Source: Chloroflexota bacterium (GTDB taxonomy: Bacteria; Chloroflexota; Anaerolineae; Promineifilales; Promineifilaceae). Taken from it: a stretch of 7,835 bases of DNA. Below, in pieces: positions 1 through 5,532 of this stretch (its first letter is position 1; every line of letters begins with the position of its first letter). The DNA is taken from NCBI GenBank assembly GCA_008501785.1, contig QQUD01000444.1, positions 1-7,835 of the forward strand, given 5' to 3'. The position numbers and the translations under genes were made by a program. The notes below the pieces were generated by a model that was given only the letters and a program-made list of their open reading frames with translations, was not told where the DNA came from and did not search any database.

Positions 1-2343
1 GTTTTGCGTAGAAATATTTGTTTGCAACAAGTGTGTAAATGTTGTGTCGCGGGCTGTTTTTGCACATTCAACGTCAAAACAAGCGTCGCTTTCAATTGCA
101 GTCAAAAATTTAGCAAACTGTTCGACAGTAACTTCTGTTGCATCCATGAAAAATGGCGCGACTATGACGGGATGTGCTGGATTGGCATCGACTGGTTCAC
201 CATCGGTGCCCATGATGAAGGTGCCGCCAGGGATGTACATCATTCGCATTTTGTCGATGCCGCGCCGGGTGCTAACGGGTTGAATGGAAACGGCCGTTTC
301 CGTTACCGTCGGCGTAATTGGCGTTGGTTCACTGGTGCTGCCCGGTTCTGTTGGTGTTGGGGTCGATACTGTTGGGATGGGTGTCGTTTGGCGAACGGGG
401 CGGGCGGCAACCGTTTCAGCCACAATTGTGGCAATTGAACCATCCATTGCTTCAATGGTGGCACGGCGTAGGTCCGATTGTGATTGCACGATTTCTAATA
501 CCTTGGCAGCTTCAGTTGATATAGATCGCTCGGTGGCACGCGCATTCGCTTCAAAGGCAACCAGGGTCGCATTGCTGCGAATACTGGATTGTTGATTGGT
601 ATAAATCAGTGTGCCTGTGGCTGCCAACAGTAAAAAGATAATTACTGAAATGTAAATGATACGCTGTAAACGCGTGAGCCGTTGGGCTTGGAGTAGTTGT
701 TCTTGTCGTTGAGCAGCTTCACGGTTTTCTTCGACGCGAACGGCCGTTTCGCTGGCTTCCACAAATGCTGTTTCCAGATCATTGAGCGAAATGATGCCAT
801 GCTGTAGCCCCTCTTGTATCTGAGTCAAACGGCTGCCACGATACAGATAGCTGGCATCTCGTTCATGCTGATCCCATTCAAATGTGGCATTTGTGAGGCG
901 GCGATGTAATCGTAACCCTTCACGATTTTCGTTCAGCCACTCTTTGAGGCGGGGCCAGTTGCGAATCAGTGCTTCGTGTGCAACTTCAGCACTGCGCCGT
1001 CGAGTGATGACAAGTCTTGCATCAGCTAATTTTTTCAACACTTCGGCAACGGCATCACCATCTTCGCCCTGGGTTCCTAATTCTTCCAATCTAGCACGGC
1101 GGCGATTATCCTGAGTGCCTTCGCCCAGTTCTGTTAGCCGCATGAAAATGTTGCGGGCGATTTCTTGTTCTACCAAAGATAGGCGCTGTTCGTAGATGGT
1201 GTCGGCCGTTTTGGCGACCGCGCCAGCTACACCACCCGCTTCTTGGTATCCTTCGTAGGTAAGCGTGTCGTTTTCGCGGCGCTTCCATGTTTCGAGCAGG
1301 GCGTGGGAGAGCAGTGGCAGTGCGCCTGGTTCATTGGCCACATCTTGCAGCATGAGGCCAATTAGCCCTTTTTCAAACTTGTAGCCGCGCGATTTGGCTG
1401 GTTGTTCGATGGCGCGGCGCAGTTCGGGATTGCTCATCGCGCCGATAAATTTTTGCTGGGTTTCGAGTGCGGTGCGCAGGTTGGGGAAGGCGGCGCAATG
1501 GTGGTAAAAGTCGGCACGCATGACAATGGCGAGGATGGTGGGAGATGGGCTGTTGGCGGAAACGGCCGTCATCAAATTTTCCACAAATTGCTCACGTAGC
1601 TCTTCGCTGCGGCACAATGTAAACAGTTCCTCGAACTGATCGACCACCAACAGCAGCTTGTCGGCCGGATTGGTATCGAGCAGGCGGCGCACGTACAGAT
1701 GCAAACTGCGCGAATCCTTTGCCATGTCATCCATTAGCGTGGCGGCGGCTGTGACGGACTCTGAGGAGCGGGTGAGGCTGGTGGCGAGTGATTCTAATGG
1801 TTGGGCGGTGGGGGTGATGACATGGACGGGCCAATTTTCACTGCCAGCGGGTGGTTCGGTGCCACCTTCGAGCGGTTCGCCGCGCCGCAGGGCTGGAATG
1901 AGTCCGGCTCGCACCAGAGACGATTTGCCACTGCCGGATGCACCGATTACTGCTAAAAATGGATACCGGCCCAAATGGCGCACCAAACCGGCCGTCATCC
2001 GTTCTCGCCCAAAAAACAGCGAGGCGTCGGATTCGTCGAAGTAGCGCAATCCTTTAAAGGGCGCATCGGTGTCGCGGGTCGTTTTGGTAAAGCTTTCCCA
2101 GGGGATATGGGGGCGTTCTTTGTGGCAGAGCTGGAGCAGGTGAAGAAGACGGCCGTTTCTAAAACTAGCCCCCACCAATTCCCGCGCCTTGTCTGCCTTG
2201 CCGCCGGGAGCCAGATTTTCGTAATCAAACCCCAGGTCAAATGTGAGCGTGCGCAGTTCATTCTCATTAAATAAATCTACAATCGCTTCACGCAAGCGAC
2301 CGCGATCAATTTGGTCTGGTGTCAGTTCAGGCGTCTCCGGCAA
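1..2343 (-). CDS. EAD-nSTAND ATPase-TM-FGE-sulfatase domain protein (partial, C-terminus off the left edge)
   Basis: One uninterrupted reading frame runs from a TTG at 2343 to base 1 (781 codons, no stop). TTG is chosen because AGGAG (2350-2354) lies 6 nt upstream, an in-frame TAA sits just before it, and no better start follows. Residues 1 to about 90 resemble effector-associated domains (FNENELRTLTFDLGFDYENL). FFGRER (around 112-115) leads into Walker A GASGSGKSS (134-142) and Walker B VVDQFEELF (D235). VAHEALIRNWPRL (454 onward) is the signature of the nSTAND1 family's C-terminal part. A charged, probably coiled-coil stretch (526-560) precedes one membrane helix (562-581). A Thr/Pro linker follows, and from 699 an FGE-sulfatase/SUMF1 start (MYIPGGTFIMG, then DATEVTVEQFAKF). 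Basic residues before the helix suggest the ATPase is cytoplasmic and the FGE-like domain outside. Family knowledge: STAND ATPases act as ligand-triggered switches in signalling or defence. The specific role here is unknown. It is probably co-transcribed with, or read through from, the aminotransferase gene 114 bp upstream. Confidence 0.88.
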   Translation of the reverse strand, partial: MPETPELTPDQIDRGRLREAIVDLFNENELRTLTFDLGFDYENLAPGGKADKARELVGASFRNGRLLHLLQLCHKERPHIPWESFTKTTRDTDAPFKGLRYFDESDASLFFGRERMTAGLVRHLGRYPFLAVIGASGSGKSSLVRAGLIPALRRGEPLEGGTEPPAGSENWPVHVITPTAQPLESLATSLTRSSESVTAAATLMDDMAKDSRSLHLYVRRLLDTNPADKLLLVVDQFEELFTLCRSEELREQFVENLMTAVSANSPSPTILAIVMRADFYHHCAAFPNLRTALETQQKFIGAMSNPELRRAIEQPAKSRGYKFEKGLIGLMLQDVANEPGALPLLSHALLETWKRRENDTLTYEGYQEAGGVAGAVAKTADTIYEQRLSLVEQEIARNIFMRLTELGEGTQDNRRRARLEELGTQGEDGDAVAEVLKKLADARLVITRRRSAEVAHEALIRNWPRLKEWLNENREGLRLHRRLTNATFEWDQHERDASYLYRGSRLTQIQEGLQHGIISLNDLETAFVEASETAVRVEENREAAQRQEQLLQAQRLTRLQRIIYISVIIFLLLAATGTLIYTNQQSSIRSNATLVAFEANARATERSISTEAAKVLEIVQSQSDLRRATIEAMDGSIATIVAETVAARPVRQTTPIPTVSTPTPTEPGSTSEPTPITPTVTETAVSIQPVSTRRGIDKMRMMYIPGGTFIMGTDGEPVDANPAHPVIVAPFFMDATEVTVEQFAKFLTAIESDACFDVECAKTARDTTFTHLLQTNISTQN
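286..301. repeat. 16-bp perfect palindrome, longest form of the ACGGCCGT element
   Basis: GGAAACGGCCGTTTCC reads the same on both strands. It lies inside the STAND coding sequence (codons for ETAVS) and is the most extended copy of the dispersed octamer. Other extended copies are AAAACGGCCGTTTT (4392-4405) and AAACGGCCGTTT (5303-5314). Confidence 0.9.
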
Positions 2344-2349
2344 TTGGAA

Positions 2350-2354
2350 CTCCT
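2350..2354 (-). promoter_or_regulatory. Shine-Dalgarno site deciding a TTG start
   Basis: Read on the minus strand this is AGGAG within AAAGGAG, 6 nt before the TTG at 2343. It fixes the TTG as the start of the STAND gene; the upstream in-frame TAA excludes a longer protein. Confidence 0.75.
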
Positions 2355-2364
2355 TTCTTTAAGG

Positions 2365-2445
2365 TAGCTGGTCAGCATTTCAGCTAGTCAGCTAGTCAGC
2401 CAGAATGCTGAAGTGCTGAAGTGCTGAAATGCTGAAATGCTAAAA
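2365..2445. repeat. 8-bp-periodic inverted repeat (hairpin), copy 1
   Basis: The left half (2365-2404) consists of five 8-bp units of the type TAGCTGGT, CAGCATTT, CAGCTAGT, CAGCTAGT, CAGCCAGA. The right half (2406-2445) consists of TGCTGAAG twice, TGCTGAAA twice and TGCTAAAA. CAGCATTTCAGC (2373-2384) is a perfect 12-bp inverse of GCTGAAATGCTG (2423-2434), so the element can fold into a long imperfect hairpin. It fills most of the 114-bp gap between the aminotransferase stop and the STAND start. There is no T-run, so it is not a canonical terminator. No convincing promoter is visible in this gap. The same unit family recurs at 3682-3803. Confidence 0.85.
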
Positions 2446-2457
2446 AGCTTTCCTATC

Positions 2458-3633
2458 CTACAACTCATGCGCAATTTTCGCCAAGCGTTCCACTGCTTTT
2501 TCCAAATCCGTCATGGCGGTGGCGATGGAGAAGCGGACGTGGCCTTCACCGCTGCTGCCGAAGGCGATGCCGGGAACGCCAGCGATGCCTGCTTTGTCTA
2601 GCAGTGCGTCGGCCAGTTCGATGCTGTTTTTGCTGCTGTGGGGGAAGCTGGGAAACAGGTAGAACGCGCCTTCGATTGAGCGACAAGATACGCTGTTGAT
2701 TTCATTGAGTGCTTTGACCATAAAGTCGCGGCGAGCGCAGTATGAGTCTCGCATGTGGGCGATCATTTCTTGTGGTCCGTTGAGGGCGGCGGCGCAGGCG
2801 TGCATGGTGAAGGTAGCGGCGCAGGAGACGGACTGCCCGTTGAGAATGGTTGCCAGCTTGATGATCGGTTCGGGAGCCACGAGCCAGCCCATACGCCAGC
2901 CGGTCATGGCATAGGATTTGGTGAGTCCGTTGACGGTGAGGGTGCGGTCGGCCATGCCGGGGACGGCAGCGATGGAGTGGTGGAAACGGCCGTCATACAC
3001 CAACTTCTCATAAATCTCATCTGAAATCACGTAAATATCAGCTTCGATAGCTACTTTGACGATGGCTGACTGTTCTTCCAAAGTCATGACGCGGCCGGTG
3101 GGGTTGCACGGGTTGTTGAGCATGAGCGCTTTGGTGTTGGGTGTGATGTGGGCACGAAGTAAATCGGCCGTAATGCGGAAATTGTCGTCGCTGGGCAAGC
3201 TGACGGAAACCGGGATGCCGCCTGCCAGTGGCACCATCGCTGAGTAAGATACCCAGTACGGCTCTAAAATAAGCACTTCATCGCCAGGATTGAGGATAGC
3301 TGAAAGTGCCAGGAACAGCCCCCATTTACCGCCTGGTGTCATGATGATGTTGCGCATCGGGTCGACATGAATGTCGTTGTCACGAGCCATTTTGGCAGCG
3401 ACGGCTGCAAGCGCTTCGGGGATGCCAATCATGGGGGCGGGGTAGTGGGTGGCTCCGTTGTTGATGGCTTGATAGGCTGCTTCAACAATGTGTGTGGGTG
3501 TGTCGAAGTCGGGGTCGCCACCGGCCAGGGCGATCACATCAAGTCCATCACGCTGCATGGCTTTGGCTTTGTCGTTGACGGCTAAGGTCATTGATGGGGG
3601 GATATTGCTTAATTTATTGGATAGTTGTTTCAT
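2458..3633 (-). CDS. PLP-dependent class I aminotransferase, aspartate aminotransferase type (class Ib)
   Basis: A complete 391-residue protein, the usual length for this fold-type I family. Visible active-site residues: NNPCNPTG (Asn177), ISDEIYEKL (Asp205, which pairs with the pyridine nitrogen, and Tyr208), the Schiff-base Lys239 in NGLTKSYAMTGWR, Arg247, and the substrate-carboxylate Arg367 in GHVRFSIA. The N-terminus (IPPSMTLAVNDKAKAM, then AGGDPDFDTP) and the GGK motif (Lys103) match the Thermus-type class Ib aspartate aminotransferases, in which an equivalent Ser and Lys recognise the distal carboxylate of aspartate. The likely reaction is aspartate + 2-oxoglutarate to oxaloacetate + glutamate, in the cytosol. 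Prephenate or other amino acids remain possible substrates, so aspC/aspB is not asserted. ATG at 3633 is preceded by a weak GAG at suitable distance. The gene lies between two copies of a hairpin repeat and is co-directional with the STAND gene. Confidence 0.93.
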   Translation of the reverse strand: MKQLSNKLSNIPPSMTLAVNDKAKAMQRDGLDVIALAGGDPDFDTPTHIVEAAYQAINNGATHYPAPMIGIPEALAAVAAKMARDNDIHVDPMRNIIMTPGGKWGLFLALSAILNPGDEVLILEPYWVSYSAMVPLAGGIPVSVSLPSDDNFRITADLLRAHITPNTKALMLNNPCNPTGRVMTLEEQSAIVKVAIEADIYVISDEIYEKLVYDGRFHHSIAAVPGMADRTLTVNGLTKSYAMTGWRMGWLVAPEPIIKLATILNGQSVSCAATFTMHACAAALNGPQEMIAHMRDSYCARRDFMVKALNEINSVSCRSIEGAFYLFPSFPHSSKNSIELADALLDKAGIAGVPGIAFGSSGEGHVRFSIATAMTDLEKAVERLAKIAHEL

Positions 3634-3681
3634 TGGTTTTCTCGCTATTAAGAGTTAGGGTTACAATTTTAATCGGAATAG

Positions 3682-3803
3682 AGCTAGTCAGCTAGTCAGC
3701 ATTTTAGCTAGTCAGCATTTTAGCGAGTTAGTTAAGAGAGAGTTGTGGGCTGAACAGCGTAAAAGCTGAAGTGCTAAAATGCTGAAGTGCTGACTAGCTG
3801 ACA
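3682..3803. repeat. 8-bp-periodic inverted repeat (hairpin), copy 2
   Basis: The left array (3682-3729) is AGCTAGTC, AGCTAGTC, AGCATTTT, AGCTAGTC, AGCATTTT, AGCGAGTT. The right array (3764-3803) is AGCTGAAG, TGCTAAAA, TGCTGAAG, TGCTGACT, AGCTGACA. Two perfect arms nest in the correct order: 3687-3701 with 3788-3802 (15 bp), and 3712-3724 with 3773-3785 (13 bp). The structure fills most of the 179-bp space between the divergent aminotransferase and HAD genes and ends 9 bp before the HAD ATG, so it must lie in or next to both promoters. I could not identify a convincing -35/-10 pair for either gene here. Confidence 0.88.
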
Positions 3804-3812
3804 AACGGAGTT

Positions 3813-4487
3813 ATGAATTTGAAAAAACGAAATGCAATTATTTTTGATATGGATGGGCTAATGGTGGATACGGAGCCGCTGTCGCACCGGGCGTGGGATG
3901 AGTTGTTACGGCCGTTTGGTCACAAACTCACTAACGGCATTGTAAAAAACATTGTTGGCTTGCGTGCTGATGTGTCGGCACAAGTGGTGTGTGAAGCGTT
4001 TGATTTGCCGTTCACGGTGGATGAAATTATTGAGCGGCGTGGTCCGATTTATGCCAAAATTCGGGCGGAAGGCGTGACGGCGATGCCAGGGTTGATGCCG
4101 CTGCACGAACTGATTGCAGCTAGAGGTATTCCCTGGGCAGTGGCAACCTCCAGTTCGCGTCAACATGCAAATGAAATTTTGGCACAGTTGAATTTATCGC
4201 CAACGAATGGTGCGATGGCGTGTGGCAATGAGGTATCAAATGGCAAACCAGCTCCTGACATTTATTTGTTAGCTGCGGAACGGTTAGGGTTTGCGCCTGC
4301 AAACTGTTTGGCGTTGGAAGATTCGGGGCCGGGGAGCAAAGCGGCCGTTTCTGCGGGCATGTTGACGGCGGCGATTCCCAATGAGCATACGAAAACGGCC
4401 GTTTTTAGCCATGCTCATTTTGTCTTCAATTCACTACATGATGTCGTTGATAAATTTGACCAATTCTTTGGAGGGACTGGGGACTAG
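3813..4487 (+). CDS. HAD-superfamily hydrolase, beta-phosphoglucomutase/sugar-phosphatase type
   Basis: A complete 224-residue protein with all four HAD motifs. Motif I is FDMDGLMVD (nucleophile Asp12, acid/base Asp14). Motif II is ATSSS (around Ser113), motif III is NGKPAPD (Lys145), and motif IV is ALEDSGPG (Glu169, Asp170). The helical cap inserted after motif I (about residues 16-85) and the EDSGPG sequence place it in the subfamily IA group that contains beta-phosphoglucomutase and 2-deoxyglucose- or hexitol-phosphate phosphatases. It probably removes a phosphate from, or isomerises, a small sugar phosphate in the cytosol; the substrate cannot be read from the sequence. GGAG (3807-3810) is only 2 nt from the ATG, which is unusually close. 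A TTG at 3819 lies 8 nt from the same site and would be an alternative start two codons later. The last residues (GGTGD) are encoded by a heptamer tandem repeat. Confidence 0.9.
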   Translation: MNLKKRNAIIFDMDGLMVDTEPLSHRAWDELLRPFGHKLTNGIVKNIVGLRADVSAQVVCEAFDLPFTVDEIIERRGPIYAKIRAEGVTAMPGLMPLHELIAARGIPWAVATSSSRQHANEILAQLNLSPTNGAMACGNEVSNGKPAPDIYLLAAERLGFAPANCLALEDSGPGSKAAVSAGMLTAAIPNEHTKTAVFSHAHFVFNSLHDVVDKFDQFFGGTGD

Positions 4488-4500
4488 AGACTAGGGACTA
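4473..4500. repeat. Four-copy heptamer tandem repeat spanning two convergent stop codons
   Basis: The units GGGACTG, GGGACTA, GAGACTA and GGGACTA follow one another without gaps. They supply the final codons and the TAG stop of the plus-strand HAD gene (4485-4487) and, on the other strand, the last codons (VPSL) and TAG stop (4486-4484) of the exonuclease gene. The two stops share the palindrome CTAG. The unit resembles the CCCCAGT-type STRR heptamers of cyanobacteria (reverse complement ACTGGGG, present at 4476-4482). Confidence 0.88.
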
Positions 4501-5332
4501 ATTCCGCATCCACGATGCGGTCAATGCGGAAGGTGCGCTGTTCGTCGTTGAGGTGGCAGTGGGCGATCAGGTAGCTGTTGCCCAAGTTGTATGTGGGATA
4601 AAAGGGGGTGATTACGCGCTGCGATTCGCGGCGTTGGCCTTTGTACACAATGCGTAACGATTGTTGTGTGTCTAATGCTTCTTGAATGATGGGGGATAAA
4701 AATGGCAGCTCTGGCGTGGTGGCATAAATGGGACCGCCTTGTGCCAGCAGCAAATCGCCCACGGTGTTCATTCGTTGTTTCTCGAGTTCAGCGACCATTC
4801 GTTTAAGAACTTCTGAGGTGGTGTAAACATCGTTGAGGGCGCGGTGAGCACGGCCAATGCGCACACCCAGTTTTTGGGCAATGTGGCCCAGGTTGTTTTG
4901 CCCAAAGTGGAAGTTTTTGCGTGCCAATTGTAACGTACAGAGCCAGGGGTTAGATAGCTTTAATGAGGGTTTGGTGGATGCGTAGCTGTCGATGAAGAGT
5001 TCCATGCCCAGGTAATCGGCATCAAAACCTGCGTTGTGGGCAACGATGAGTGCGCCGTCTAAAAAAGATAGCAGGTCATCAATGATGTTTGAAAAAAGTG
5101 GTTGTCCAATCAAATCGGAGTCTTGGATGCCGTTAACGGCCGTTGCCGCTGGGTCCATGCTGCGCCCAGGGTCAAGCATCTGGTTAAAGGTGTCGATTAC
5201 CTGCCCATTTTCGAGGCGAATTGCCCCAATTTCGACGATACGATGACCCAACCAGGGATGCAATCCGGTGGTTTCGGTATCTAAAATGACGAGTGGTGTT
5301 TCAAACGGCCGTTTCTCGGCAAAATCAAACAT
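4484..5332 (-). CDS. DnaQ-like 3'-5' exonuclease (DEDDh) fused to a C-terminal WYL domain
   Basis: A complete 282-residue protein. Residues 12-180 form a DEDDh exonuclease of the DNA polymerase III epsilon type: ILDTETTGL (Asp18, Glu20), HNAGFDADYL (Asp104), HRALNDVY (His163, Asp168). All five metal-binding and catalytic positions are present. After a linker, residues about 213-278 look like a WYL domain: a basic YKGQRRESQRVITP strand, NSYLIAHC in place of the WYL tripeptide, and RTFRIDRIVDAEL. WYL domains are known ligand-sensing modules, often in transcription regulators that respond to DNA damage and in CRISPR-associated proteins, and they are thought to bind nucleic acid or nucleotides. 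The fusion therefore suggests a nuclease with a regulatory or substrate-recognition module rather than the replicative proofreading subunit. It converges with the HAD gene with a 4-bp overlap. The first codon lies very close to a possible -10 box, so the mRNA may be leaderless. Confidence 0.92.
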   Translation of the reverse strand: MFDFAEKRPFETPLVILDTETTGLHPWLGHRIVEIGAIRLENGQVIDTFNQMLDPGRSMDPAATAVNGIQDSDLIGQPLFSNIIDDLLSFLDGALIVAHNAGFDADYLGMELFIDSYASTKPSLKLSNPWLCTLQLARKNFHFGQNNLGHIAQKLGVRIGRAHRALNDVYTTSEVLKRMVAELEKQRMNTVGDLLLAQGGPIYATTPELPFLSPIIQEALDTQQSLRIVYKGQRRESQRVITPFYPTYNLGNSYLIAHCHLNDEQRTFRIDRIVDAELVPSL

Positions 5333-5338
5333 AGCCTA

Positions 5339-5367
5339 ATTGTATCGGTAATGTGCGTTTACCAAAA
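5339..5367 (-). promoter_or_regulatory. Possible promoter of the exonuclease gene (leaderless)
   Basis: On the minus strand TACAAT (5344-5339) resembles a -10 box. Its expected start point, about 7 nt downstream, coincides with the A of the ATG at 5332. A weak TTTGGT/TTGGTA lies 15-16 bp upstream as a possible -35. No good Shine-Dalgarno precedes the ATG (only AGG, 2 nt away), which would fit a leaderless message. The evidence is weak. Confidence 0.3.
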
Positions 5368-5382
5368 ATTAACAAAATCTCT

Positions 5383-5411
5383 TTGCCTCAGATAGGTGCC
5401 TGTGTTATAAT
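5383..5411 (+). promoter_or_regulatory. Sigma-70-type promoter of nusA
   Basis: TTGCCT (5383-5388, four of six matches to TTGACA) is followed by a 17-bp spacer and a perfect TATAAT (5406-5411). A TG at 5403-5404 gives an extended -10. Transcription is predicted to start near 5418, leaving a leader of about 115 nt before the nusA ATG at 5533. This is the clearest promoter in the window. Confidence 0.78.
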
Positions 5412-5429
5412 TTTCCTTGCGAAAGTTCG

Positions 5430-5483
5430 ATGTTTGTTGGTACAAAGTGGGCGGCCCCCACTTTTTTTGTTTCTTATGAGTAA
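5430..5483 (+). CDS. Possible 17-codon leader peptide ORF
   Basis: ATG at 5430 opens a 17-residue frame (MFVGTKWAAPTFFVSYE) that ends at TAA 5481-5483 and spans the whole terminator hairpin. Ribosomes on it would prevent the hairpin from folding. Only a poor purine run (GAAAG) precedes it, at 5421-5425, and a frame this short can arise by chance, so it is offered only as a candidate. Confidence 0.15.
   Translation: MFVGTKWAAPTFFVSYE
5444..5468 (+). terminator. Intrinsic terminator/attenuator in the nusA leader
   Basis: AAAGTGGG (5444-5451) pairs perfectly with CCCACTTT (5457-5464) around a 5-nt loop. A run of seven T (5462-5468) overlaps the end of the stem and continues past it. The structure lies about 26 nt after the predicted start and 65 nt before the nusA ATG, so it is in the leader, not at a gene end. 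It would stop most transcription before nusA unless antagonised. The A-tract on the left arm could also allow function in the opposite direction, but transcription from the right would have to come from within nusA. Confidence 0.75.
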
Positions 5484-5532
5484 GTTGAATCGAACTTGTA
5501 GGTTAGAGATTCTGAGGCATAAGGTTTAGTCA

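Larger units (their letters stand above)
5423..5497 (+). promoter_or_regulatory. Structured nusA 5' leader (outer helix around the terminator)
   Basis: AAGTTCGAT (5423-5431) is a perfect 9-bp inverse of ATCGAACTT (5489-5497), and the intrinsic terminator lies between them. The leader RNA can therefore form an outer helix closing over the terminator hairpin. A further 9-bp inverse pair, TGCCTCAGA (5384-5392) and TCTGAGGCA (5511-5519), surrounds this at DNA level, but its left arm overlaps the -35 box and is not transcribed. Pairing is read by eye; no folding energies were computed. Confidence 0.45.

Noticed and set aside
1658..2044. A 128-codon plus-strand open frame inside the STAND gene, and smaller plus-strand frames at 4-438, 284-595, 884-1114 and 1975-2274
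   Set aside because: The minus strand here encodes intact, recognisable nSTAND and FGE motifs in one continuous frame. The plus-strand frames have no recognisable domains.
2365..2445. CRISPR array or tandem spacer-repeat unit
   Set aside because: The units are 8 bp and contiguous, without spacers, and the array halves are inverse to each other; no cas genes are present.
2446..2460. Terminator after the aminotransferase gene on the minus strand
   Set aside because: A TTTTT run (minus strand of 2442-2446) follows the stop, but no stem precedes it. The long hairpin repeat comes afterwards and has no T-run of its own.
2458..3633. Horizontal transfer of the aminotransferase as cargo between the two hairpin repeats
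   Set aside because: The repeats flank it, but there are no target-site duplications, no transposase, and the gene carries the same ACGGCCGT element as its neighbours. The sequence does not support mobility of the gene.
3634..3812. Promoters for the aminotransferase and HAD genes
   Set aside because: TAAAAT-like boxes exist on both strands, but none has a -35 at acceptable spacing. The AT-rich repeat units make chance matches likely.
4504..4520. Hairpin CCGCATC-CAC-GATGCGG just after the HAD stop as a terminator
   Set aside because: The stem is only 7 bp and no T-run follows on either strand. It lies in the coding sequence for DRIVDAE of the exonuclease-WYL protein, so I do not call it a terminator.
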